64,000 nucleotides of DNA from Xestospongia bergquistia. Taxonomy: Eukaryota; Porifera; Demospongiae; Haplosclerida; Petrosiidae. Location: positions 24,225,249-24,289,248 of the forward strand of contig OZ014411.1 in the NCBI GenBank assembly GCA_963965975.1, written 5' to 3'. This document shows, one piece after another, positions 1 through 13,000 of the stretch. The notes under the pieces were generated by a model, which ran no database searches, was not told the DNA's origin, and was given only the letters and a program-made list of their open reading frames with translations. How positions within the stretch are numbered: the stretch's first letter is position 1; every line of letters begins with the position of its first letter. Position numbers and translations under genes: made by a program.

Positions 1-735
1 ATTTAACAGCTGCAACTATGACAATCAAGTGATATCAGCAATGTAACAGTTATAATAAGTTTGCATCTTCACATTTATGTTATCCTGGTTAATATATTAG
101 CTAGTTTAGCGTGTAACTCTAAATTTTCAGAAGCTAGTGAAGATGATAAATTAATGGTCACAAAGCATGGAAGGTGTCCTAAGGAAATATATGCTATAAT
201 ATGTTTTATCAAAAGCACATTGTCTAATTCAAGCACTTTTGTACAATTTTGTGACAACTCCTTTTATGAGGTAATGTTAGCTCAATATTCCCCGAGGAAT
301 ACACAGTACTAGTGGTTAGACAAAGTACCAAGATTCCAAAGATAGAAGTCATTATTTGAGATACAATAATATTTCATTTGTTTTAATTTCCAGTCAGAAA
401 TAATACTTTTGGGAGATCATACATATAAATATATAAATATGGATATTTTCAAAAAGAATACTTGTAGCTTTTGTTTTGAGGTTAATTAAATTACATTAAA
501 CTTGGGAAAATTCCTTCAATAGTTGGAAGACTACATATATACTCAATTGTAATCACAGCAGAAACTAAAATTGATCATTTTTGCATTTCAAAGTGATTAA
601 TCTAAATTATGAGAACTTATATAACTATATATATATAATTTTTAAATTATGATATAAATTTAACACTGGTACTCTTGCACTACATTCATATGTAATGTAG
701 TATATACCAATGACTATGCTTTATTTATTATGTAG
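1..735 (+). other. Intron or 5' part of copy A, no exon recognised
   Basis: AT-rich sequence that ends in a splice acceptor (AG at 734-735) in front of the first recognisable EGF exon. I looked for further EGF-like cysteine patterns ahead of it and found none. In copy C the matching intron is about 1.5 kb, so this stretch is probably intron of copy A. Confidence 0.5.
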
Positions 736-1074
736 ATAAGAATGAATGTTTAACTGGAAATGGAGGATGCTCTCATCTATGTCATAATCATCCTGGTAGT
801 TTCTTATGTTCATGTTATGGAGGATATAGCTTAATAGACCATTTTTTATGTCAAGGTACTTTAAATACAGTTAATGTTAAAGTCATAAACTACTAGGTTG
901 TAATAACTAAATGATGACTACGAATTACTCCCTTTCCCATAATTATAGATATAGATGAATGTTCAAATGACACACTTAATAAATGTGAACAAATCTGTAG
1001 GAATACTCCAGGAAACTATACATGTGATTGTCACTCTGGATACATACTGAATAATAATCAAGTTACATGTAAAC
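736..1074 (+). other. Two EGF-like exons of copy A (736-855 and 949-1074)
   Basis: Each exon starts in phase 1 and encodes one six-cysteine EGF module. The second opens with DIDEC and contains [16 protein letters not shown], typical of calcium-binding EGFs. The first opens with DKNEC in place of the usual acidic start. They match exons 38371-38490 and 38576-38701 of copy C. Confidence 0.85.
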
Positions 1075-4000
1075 GTAAGTATTCAGTCACACTAAACATT
1101 ATAAGAAAATCAGTATATAATGTATACTACTAAAAATTAATGATTATTTTAGTCAATCAAATCGAGCATTCACAGACATTGTCATGGCTAGGATAAGTTA
1201 AATTTTACCAGAATACAAATGTTAGGTTGAATCAAGAACCTCCTCATTCATACCAACGGCTCTGAGTCTAATACATAATTTGGCTTTGATAACAATTCCA
1301 GTTTTTCTGTAGGCACAGGGTTATTCATCATACTGGCATCATCTACAATGAAACATAGTGTCAACGTCTCTGGGAGGTATCTTTTTCATTAGGAAAGGAT
1401 GTAATCCACCTTGACTTGTGCTTTCCTTCTGGATTATTCATTCCAGTAATATCCAGCTGGGAACTTATGTTGACACCGAGTAACTTGACTTTGATGCACT
1501 TGGATATCTCTAAACCGAGGGTAATAGACTTTTACCTTAGTGACATCTGGCTTTAAAAGACTAACTACTATATAGAGGCCATGACATGGTCTAGAGAATT
1601 TATGATTTTTGTCAGAATCTTTGTGGGAGAAATTGCTAAGTACCTAATGACCAACTCTATAGGATATTCTAGTAGGCTTTTGGTCATAGAAGGTCTTATA
1701 TTTTTTTGTGTTTTTAGTACTATAATACTGGCTAAGTTCCCATACATCATCTTGTCACATCAATCAGATAAGTCAATATCACTTCAACTGGTATTCTTAC
1801 TAGCCACCATTCAATGTCATCAGAATTTGTCAAGGTTAAGTACTCCATAGGGCTCTTTTGTCCAATAGGAGATAGTTTGAAGTTTTTACCAGTGGGTCAC
1901 CCTTTTTGACCATTTTACATCACGATATTTAGTGGGATGTAGAAGTCCTGTACTTTCTTCAATCTACATTCACTTATCAGATGATCTGAGCTTCCACAGT
2001 TGCTGCATTTCCTAATACCAGTACAACTAGCAGAGAACAGTTCTTTCTTGTCCACTTTGAAGGAACTGCCTGGTGTGCACATGGCCCTTATTGGACCAAC
2101 TACTTTTGTCATCCCACTGAGATGAGGTGTTTGCTTTTCTTAGCTTGATCTTCCTTCTCTCCTCATTTTTAGCTGACATACATAACTCACTACATGTCAT
2201 GGCACCTGACAAACTAGAACTTCTCACCATCTTTAAGCCCTCCTGCATTTTGCCATGTAAAAATGTCCCTTGTCCCTTTACTAACTTTGTTATTTTCTTC
2301 ATTCCAATCTGTAATGTGTATATAGTCTATAACAGCTTCCTTTGTCACATGGTGAAAATCCTAGGATGCAAGTTTCCTGCTACTATGATCGAGTAAGGCT
2401 GGTATCGTGTTTTCAAGACTAGACTTACTACTTGAAGTGGTTTCATTCAAGAATAACTTTCCCCTTGCATGATGATGTTTACAAATATGTGTATCAACCT
2501 ATAAGAGAGAATAGCAAAGAGTTCGCATGCAATAGCAGCAAGTTACTATGAGGTTTACACTTAAATACTTAGCTAAATGCTAAAATATTGTTTTCACGAA
2601 TGGCCAATGAAAATTTGAAGAGTACTTTAAGCTTTTATCATCTTGCTGATCTTTCCTCACTCTTTGGTAGCCTACATTTTGTATTGTAAATGTACTATGG
2701 TATCCATTAAATAATACTCTACAGTTTAAACAGAAACAAATTTGATTATATAATTAGAATTACTTACTATTATTATTATTATTAATTATTAGAATTAGGG
2801 TTACTATAATACCACCAATATGTTCCATATATTATGTAATATATATACATGGATCCTTTTCATTCTAAGGTCTTGATCATTATAAATGTCATTGAATAAT
2901 ATAACTATGTACAAAGATAGACAACACAAAGAGTAATTACTGTTCAAGTTAAATGGGGCTATAAGCTTAGTAAAGTGACTATGTCAAATAGGAAGTCCAT
3001 ACTTGTTGAATATTATTTATGGAATACAAACATAATGTTGACGCAAAGAGGTATAAACTTTTTGCTAAATTGTTATTCTATAAAAGATTTAAAAGTCTTA
3101 ACTAGCAGCATTTGCAACAGAATTACTATTAATCATTTTACAAGTATTTTTACAAGTATAACCCTGACATTTTTCACCTATAGTTCAAGAATGTGAAAGA
3201 TTGTACTCTCCATTAAATGGTACTCTCGCTTGTTCTAACGATACTCATGTCACTAATACTACATGTATTACATCATGTGATGTGGGATATCAGCTTGTGG
3301 GTACATCTTATCGTATATGTTTACCAAATGGAAGCTGGTCAGGAGAGAGAGCTTATTGTTCACCACTTCAATGTCCTGATCCTATACCACCTGAGAATGG
3401 ATTTATACAACTACCTTGTTCTAATGATTATACTACAGAATGTAACATAAGATGTTTCTTTAGATTTGAGCGAGTTGGAAATGAGGCAATTAAATGTGTC
3501 TTGTCTAAAGAGAATAACACTACTGTTATGTGGACTACATCAGCTGTCTCTTGTCAAAGTAAGATTTTAAATTTTTTTTTGAAGTTTAGATAGAAAAAGT
3601 AGATTATAGTGTTAATTTGAATTGGATGCAAATTATTGAAAACTTTTCTAGCCTCCTTGAAGTATATATATTTGAGACATTTCTGATTATATTATGAGTG
3701 AATATTAGCTTAGTTTTATATTTATTTCAATTATTTCAGGAAAATTAGTTTGTACAAACTCAACATGTAAACATGGAGGAAAGTGTATTCCAATATCTGA
3801 TGATGATTTTATATGTAATTGTACTGGGACATTTTATGAAGGGAAAACATGTGACAAGGGACTCATTGTAACTACAGATGTTACCAAATTAAAATTAACT
3901 ATTGGTCAAACTTATGATTTTCAGGTTTTTGCTAAACCAGACAAAACACTTACTGTCTCACCTTACATTTCTGGAAAATCAGCCTGTGTTGTAGGATCAG

Positions 4001-7000
4001 GAATAGCTGTATATTTCTATCCATGTAATGTGCCTTTAACAAGAGATGCTAATAGTATGAAGTTTTCCATGATCGTTTTTCTACCTGGATTACATTTTAT
4101 GACATTATCACTGTCAGGGGAGAATGCCAAAAATTTCACACAACCTGCTCCTATGCCAATTATCGCACATTCAACATCGGACTCAGAATATTTTAAAACA
4201 TTTCCTCACCTTCAACCAAGCTGCTATGCATTAAAAAATGACCAACCTCTTCAGTGTGGAGTATTACCAGAACTAAATCCACAGTTAGTATCATCATGTG
4301 GTTGGCATAAAGAGAATGATATATCATGCACATTGGGTATAGTATATTCCAAACTGAACAATGTCACATTCCCTGTTTCTGTTGCTGGTTTAAACATATC
4401 AAATACAGGCATAAAAATACCACAAGGAAAATACTTATGTGGTAATTGTGAAGAAATGTTAATGAACATTGACAAATATCCAGAAAATAAATGTTATATG
4501 TATGAACCAACTGGAGAAGACTTAAGAGAATTTGTGACTCGTCAATCTTTGTCTACAGCATTTGTTAATGAAGCTCAAAATAAGCTCCTCCCTTCATGGA
4601 TTGATTTGAAAGTAACTCCAGATAGTGAGACACTTACTAAGTTATCAGAAACAGACTATAAGATCACTTTAGCTACTACAACAGATGTTACCAAAACTCC
4701 TGGATGTGAGTCAATCATCATTGACTCTGTTGGTCAATTTGGTGTTCTTCAACATGATGGTCCTTTGAACTTAACCTTACAAACATCAAGAATTAATTAT
4801 GAAGATATATATATTCCATCTCCTACTAGAGGATCCTCTGTATGTATTGCTGTTAACTTGTGTCTTGGTGAAAACTCACCTGTTTATATTGGAATACCTA
4901 GTTCTGCTCAATTGTCCATTCAGAAAATTTCATTTATCCATGACTTGATTCTGAGAGGGTGGAATATTACATTCCACAGTGTTACTGTTCATAAAATACC
5001 AACTTCATTTTATTTTTTAATGAATTTTTGGAATGGGGTTATTCCAAACTACAAACCTTTATCATTTCAAATAAACCTTGTTTTTAAGATAGAAGTATAT
5101 GGATCATTCAAACATATACCCACGTGGACTGAGGTCTCATTCTGTTTTGTTGGTTACTTATCACTTAACTATGATGTTGAAAACAAGGTAAGTATTACTA
5201 TTACTAATATGTCTTTTATTTTGTATATGCTAGGTTCTTCAAATATATGCATTTGGTAAATGGACTATATGTATAACAACACTCATTAACGGAGTTAAGG
5301 AAAAATTAACATTAAGTAAAATGTTTACCTATTCCTTCATTTACTATATCAGTAAGTTAAAATATAATTCAACTATAATTATGTGATGTGTAATTTGTTT
5401 TATAGAATGTGAAAACTCTACTTGTTCTCCACAAAAGTCTAGATCTGGAATAGCCATCAAAGTCTCATTCATTCCACGTAAAGAGGAGCCATTTTATCGC
5501 AAGCTGTTTCAATTACCATTTGACACTCCACACTGTCCTGTTGATGTGTTCATTGATTTAGACTCTAACAAAAATATGAGTGGTCTCAGTTTGTATTCAG
5601 ATTGCCTTGATATATTGTACAACAACCTTCTCTTTCAAAAGTTAGCTCATCGCATGTACATACCAATGGCTACACAAACCCTCTGTAATCAACCAACTAA
5701 TTTTACTGCTATATTTCCTGATCTTCAAAGTTTTGGTCTCACTATACATTCTGCTATACGTGACTCAAGTAACAGTTATCTCCCTCTTGGTACTTACTTC
5801 AAACTATTACAAGGATATGAGGGTGCAGCAATGTCTCTAGCATACTCTCACTCATCAGCTACCAAAGTGGGCTTGTTATATTCTGTACAAGTCAATATTA
5901 TGGATACTTCATTTATAACAAAAATGTTTCTGAAAAACAATGAATTATCTTTTACAGGATCTGGTAACTTATTTAACAAAGACTTGTATTATGCCAATTT
6001 ACATGGAAAAGCATCTGTTGCAACGTCATTGTGGAATGAATTGGTTTTAGAAATAAATGGTTGGTTTCCTAGATTTCCTAAAGGATTTGTAGATATTTTA
6101 CAAGAAAATGTTCATAAAACAATTAAAGAAAAAGCTGAGAATGCAAAGGAGAGAAAAACAAATGCTGATTCACAACGTTTTATGTCAATAAAGTCATTCA
6201 AATTGGCTAAATCATCATTTAAAAATGCTAAACAAAAATTTAAAGATGCTAACAATAGATACAAAGAAAGTCAAAAAAAAGTTGAAATTGCCACCACAAG
6301 TTTAAGATTAGCTGAAGAATTACTTGCTAATAAAACTGATGAACTTAAAGATGCAGAAACTGCTCTCAACACTCTCTGTAAAATCAAAGTCTGTCCTCCA
6401 CAGTGTGTTCCTGCTACACGTACTCGAACAGTTTATGAAGATGTGTACATCACTGTTGTTGGTTTTTGTGAGTCTATCTGTAAAGTAACAGAATATATTA
6501 GGGTAGAGCCATTTTTTGAACCAACTACTACATGGAGGTTTATTTATTGCTGTGTTAAAAATGAATCTTCTTGCGGAGATGAGTGTGTTTATGAGAAAGA
6601 TAAATGTAATTGGATATGTAAACAAGTTCCAGCAATCAGACCAGTTTTTACCTACTTTCCAGTGTTGGTGGAAAGACCATGTTATATTTCATGCAATAAG
6701 AGTGTATACAACACCACTATAGAAAAAACTGAGACATATACTGATTCTTGTGCTGAGACAGTTCCTGAAACCACTTGCAGTACTAAAAACAAAATGTGTG
6801 AGAATGAAAGAGAAAGGGTTTTGAATCTCATTGAACAGAAACGACAAGGTTTGACTGAACCACTTAGACTAAGAAATCAGGCTAGAAGAAATTTATCTCG
6901 AGCAGAAACTGAACTAATGAGAACTGCTTTGAAAAGAATGAATGAGAAACAGAATTTACAAGCTGCACAGACACAGTATAATGTTGCAGAAAAAGTCAAC

Positions 7001-10000
7001 AATGCATCCAATGAGAACTATTTAGCAATTCTGAATATAATCAAAGATGACCTCAAACTACTCAATCTCACTGAAAACGATAATCTCACACATATATTTA
7101 ATATTACAAATATAACATTTTCTGTCAACATGAGAACTCAATCGCTTATTGCCTTTCCTATAAACATCATATTTGACTGCTCCTATCTTCAACAACAATT
7201 TATGTTTACAACATCATACAATTTTGAGGAAATGCAAATTGACTTATTAGTTGATGATATTATTGACTATATTCTTGCAAAAAAGGAAAGCTCACCTAAC
7301 AATCGTCGTAAAAGAGCTGAAGAGAAAAGGGATCGTCAACAACAATTTGAGATTCATTGTGCAGAACTGACAAGCATAAACAAGTTTCTTCAATATCTCT
7401 CTCAATCATTAAATGATGCAATGTCACTTTATCAAAGACTTCATCAAGATATTACAGAATTGTTACAGAATCTTGCAAATATCTCCAATACAACTACTGA
7501 CCCTACAACACTTTCTGTAGATTACACTAGCTTAAAAAATCTCTTTAATGTCACTCAAGACGAAATTGACCAGGAACCTAGTGTTAACTTAGAAGATAGT
7601 GTTCTTGATGCCATCTTAGATACATATGATGATATTCAAAGATCTATTGGTGATCTATTAGCCAATTTAAACCAAACAGTCTTCAGACAGTGGCAAAATG
7701 AAATAGAGTCATCATTATTATCAAATGGAGCTATTGGTAATAGAGAATGTTATGGTTTTAATGACTGTCTTCAAGTCTTAATTGGTTTATTAGATGATTT
7801 AATCATATTTGGACCTCCTGATTTAACCTCTAATATACGATCAAAATTTCCATCAGCAACTAAAAGTCTTGTCATGATTGCTCTGTTCCAGAACCTTACA
7901 ATTGACAATGCTCTTAATAAGATCTCTCCTGTCATTGACATTGTTAACAATATGAATAAGACAGGTTACTGGTGTGCTACCCTACCCACATTCATCACAC
8001 AACCAACTGTGGAAACAAATGTATCAATTAGTGGCAACCTAACACTGGCTTGTCTAGGACAGTCATCTTTACCATTAACCTATCAATGGAGGAAAGACAG
8101 AATCCTTATACCTGGTGCTAATAAACCTACTTTGACCGTTACAAACTTCCAAATATTTGATGAAGGTAATTATACCTGTGATATTATCAATGATGTTGGT
8201 ACAATACGTTCTACCAATGCTAGTGTTCAAATGTTTGAATTACCAAAGTTCTATCTTACACCTGTTTCTATCATAACATACATTGGTGATATCAATGGAG
8301 CTCACTTTACCTGCAATGCTACCTCTAGACCAGATCCAGGTTGGAAATGGTATCACAGAGCTACTGAAAACAGTACATGGACTGAAATACCTAATGAAGA
8401 AACAAATGAACTCTTGATACGTAGTCCTAGTAGGTCACATGAAGGGTGGTACAGATGTTTAGTATATAATTACCATGGGAACCTATCATCAGATTCTGTG
8501 TCTCTAAGTCTTGTTACAATAACAGCTAAACTGTTTGCTTCTCCAATTGATTTCACAATGACAGTCATGAATAAATCAGACAATGATGACAAGAAAAGAA
8601 ATGTATTGTTAAATAAAAGAGAAGATATGTCCATTGAAGATATTATTTTGAATGCTATTAAAAATGCTGTTGATCTTGGTTCTGTGACTATAGAACAGTT
8701 TAGAGTAGAGTATAATTCTGATTTTGAAATCATTGTTCATTTTCTACTAGTTTCAATGAACACCACAGTTCCTACAACAGGTCAATTGTCTTTAGGATAT
8801 GATGTACAGAGACTTGTAACAGCAAAAGAACAATTAAAACAAATAGAGAATTTACTATCTGATCAGTTTGAGTCTAATGGCTTAGAACTAATGGATTGCA
8901 AGTCAATTTATAAATATAATGATGGTTCCTTTACAATTCGTACTCCAGTCATTGTTTGCCCTCAAGGCCAAGGACTGCATCCAAATAGATTACTTTGTGG
9001 TAAGTTATGACACTACAAGCTGTGATCTTTATAAATGTGGAAATTCTTCTTGTATTTTAGTTGATTGTCTTGAAGGACAACATCAAATTCAGAGAACAGA
9101 GACAAGAATTATAAAAGATCGTACAATAGTTGAAGTAGTACCTCAATGTGAAGACTGTCCACTGAATACATATCAAAATATAGCAGGAGGAGAAAAGTGT
9201 ATTCCTTGTTCTCAAGATCATATTACATACTCAACTGGTACTAAATCAAAAGATGGATGTATTGGTAAGTAAAGAAGAGATGTATAATTTATTATGTTTA
9301 TTATAACATGATGTTTTTTCTAGCTGTTTGTCCAATAAATCATTATTCCCCTACTGGTTTGGCCCCTTGTGAACGTTGTCGAAAAGGAACTTATCAACCT
9401 GAAATTGGAAAATCATTTTGTTTTCCTTGTAGAAGTGACCTTGATAATCTTAACTGTATTATCAGTAAGAGACGAATTTTATAAATTATTTATTTGAAAT
9501 GTTATTATTTAGGTTGTCCCAGAAATATTACTAACTGGACATGTAGCATTGATCCATGTTTATCAAGCACATGTTCAAATTATCCAGATGCTCAATGTAT
9601 TGCTAATTTTTGTGGAGACTGTAAGAAAAGATTTATTTATCAAAGACAGGATGTCACTAATGTGTGCTGTAAGTCATAATAATTGCTCTTTAGATTAAAT
9701 TACTATATCTTATTGTAGCCTGTACATTTAATATGGTTGTGATCCCTTGCTCAAGGAACTGTGTACCAACTTGTCAGAATCCTAAGCCTAACAATTGTAT
9801 TAAGCCAATAGAGTGTGTACCAACTTGTGGTTGTCCTGATGGCTCAGTATTTGATGAGAAGACTCAAAAATGTGTTGAACTTCATAAGTGTGGTAAGCAT
9901 TACTTTGTACTAAAACAACACCTTCATCAACATATTATAAATATGTTAGATACTTGTAGTCTAGCTGCTAATTCTGGATCATGTCATGGTAAATATCCAA

Positions 10001-13000
10001 GATGGTTCTTTAACTCAACATCTAGTAATTGTGAACTATTTCCATATAGTGGATGTGATGGTAACAGTAATAGATTTACTACATTAGAACAATGTATTGA
10101 CACTTGTGGTGAGTATAATATACAATAGTTTAAGACATCAGTCAGTTTGATGCTTGTTTCATTAGGCTGTTCATCTGGTAAAACATCTCAAAATTGTACA
10201 AGCAATCCTTGTTCTACTGCACAATGTCCTACATTTCCTAGTGCTGCTTGTGAAGTAGATAAATGTACCAATAATTGTTCTGTTAGACACTTTGCTCAAT
10301 TTAAAGAAGTAACAGAAATTTGTGGTAAGCATGCAACAACATAACAGCAAAGTTAATAATACAAAGGTGTGTGTACTAAATGCAAAGAGTTTCAATGAAT
10401 GTTAAGTTAATAGTTATTATCTATTATTGTCTATTTCTTTCTTGTCATATATCTCCTCAAAAGGAGTGGAAAAGTATTTAAAAAGATTCATTAGATTAGT
10501 TTGCCCCGAAATGTCATTGCACTTTCTTTCTCAGATGTTTGTACACTTTCTGTTCAGACTGGTCCATGCAATAATAGTATGAATCGTTGGTTCTTTAACA
10601 GTGAATTAGGACATTGTCAAAAGTTTCTATATGGTGGATGTGGTGGTAACAGGAACAATTTTAACAATTTAAAGGAATGCATTCAGACATGTGGTGAGTA
10701 ACTGCATATCATTTGTATGATACAGAGTATATTGCCAGAAACATCAATTTATATGAATTCACTAATTTAGACCTTATAATTTTGGCTACATTTGTCCACT
10801 AATCAACATATATGCACATATATTTATGAATTATAGGTTCATTATGCCCATCCAATGTTAAAAAGGTATCATGTCTCGGTGATCTTTGTGGAACAGCTAG
10901 TTGTCCCAATCATCCTAATAGTGTGTGTGTATCTAATTCATGTGGACAATGTTCAGCTCGTTTCTACAACAGTTCTGGTATGGATGTAACTAACACATGT
11001 AGTAAGTATTTGTCCTCATTTTAATGAATGACTTGCCATTTGTTTATATAGCAACATGTCCACCTAACAAACCTCCCATTATTTGTCCTATTAATCTTTG
11101 TGATTATCAGACCTGTCCTCAATATCCTAATGCTAACTGTACAGTTGATAGATGTGGTCAATGTAAAGCTAAATTCTATGTCAATCAAGAAGATGTCACT
11201 AATCAATGTGGTACATTATAGTTAATTTAAATGACAGATATATCCTGTCTTAGGTGAGTGTCCATTTGAAGGAGAGATATTTAAACCATGTGGTGCATCA
11301 TGTCGTCAAAACTGTACTAGTGTACTACTAAATAAACAATTTATTTGTTCACCAGTTTGTGTTCCAGGTTGTGACTGTCCAGCTGGTCACGTAAGAAATT
11401 TTTGCTTTAGATGATACTTGTACTTTTTAATGGTACAAGTGCTTGATATAATAATAAATGAACAAGCTTACAAGTTATATGTCAGTGATTGTTGTACATT
11501 ACTACAGGTATTAGATGAGACTTCTAAAAAATGTGTCTATCCTGATGAGTGTCCATGTCCTCATTGTGAACCTATATCTCAAAACTGTTCTAACATTATT
11601 AACTCCTCTGATGACAAATGTAGTTGTCCTATATGTGCAGGTATTATCAATGACACACTACAGACTATTAACTGCTGTTTTACTTAACATTAGATTGTTC
11701 TATTGAAGGTCAAGTTTATAAAACAAATGGAACATGTTCTCGTACATGTACAACACTTCACTTACATTGTGCTATTGATAATGTTCCAGGTTGTGATTGT
11801 CCAGCTGGTCAAGTAAGATCATCTAAATATAATTACTAATTATAATTGAAATATTGAGTAAAGAAGTGGTATTTTTTTTATTTTCATATATTACTACAGG
11901 TATTAGATGAGACTTCTAAAAAATGTGTCTATCCTGATAAGTGTCCATGTCCTCCTTGTGAACCTATATCTCAAAACTGTTCTAACATTATTAACTCCTC
12001 TGATGACAAATGTAGTTGTCCTATATGTGCAGGTATTATCAATGACATACTACAGACTATTAACTGCTGTTTTACTTAACATTAGATTGTTCAATTGAAG
12101 GTCAAGTTTATAAAACAAATGGAACATGTTCTCGTACATGTACAACACTTCACTTACATTGTACTATTGATAATGTTCCAGGTTGTGATTGTCCAGCTGG
12201 TCAAGTAAGATCATCTAAATATAATTACTAATTATAATTGAAATATTGAGTAAAGAAGTGGTATTTTTTTATTTTCATATATTACTACAGGTATTAGATG
12301 AGACTTCTAAAAAATGTGTCTATCCTAATGAGTGTCCATGTCCTCCTTGTGAACCTATATCTCAAAACTGTTCTAACATTATTAACTCCTCTGATGACAA
12401 ATGTAGTTGTCCTATATGTGCAGGTATTATCAATGACATACTACAGAATATTAACTGCTGTTTTACTTAACATTAGATTGTTCTATTGAAGGTCAAGTTT
12501 ATAAAACAAGTGGAACATGTTCTCGTACATGTACAACCCAATTTGCTATTGATAATGTTCCTTGTTGTTCATGTCCTAATGGAAAGGTTATTGATGAGAA
12601 GAATAGATGTTGTGTATATCCCCAGGACTGTCCAAGTGAGGAGTAGTTATGAAACAAATTTAAGCAAAAATTAATAAGACTATTATGGCCAGAATAATTA
12701 TTAATAATCAAAATTAATTTTTTTTCTTTCAGAACCTTATCCCTGTAATCTACCTCCATATAAGGGACCTTGTAATGGTCGTATTTTAAGATATTTTTAT
12801 AATACTACCAGTCAAAAATGTGAACAGTTCTATTATGGTGGTTGTTTAGCTAATGAAAACAATTTCTATTCATTATCTGCCTGTGAAGAAAAATGCAGCA
12901 GTAAGTTTTTATTACCTGTGCATGTTGACTCAGCATTAATTATATTATCATACACTACAGAATGTCCACCAACCTGTTCTCTTGAGTATTGTACAATTAA

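Noticed and set aside
61-312. Open segment of 83 codons with a hydrophobic start on the plus strand
   Set aside because: It has no splice donor in a fitting phase and no counterpart upstream of the EGF exons in copy C. It overlaps an equal-length open frame on the other strand, so chance is likely.
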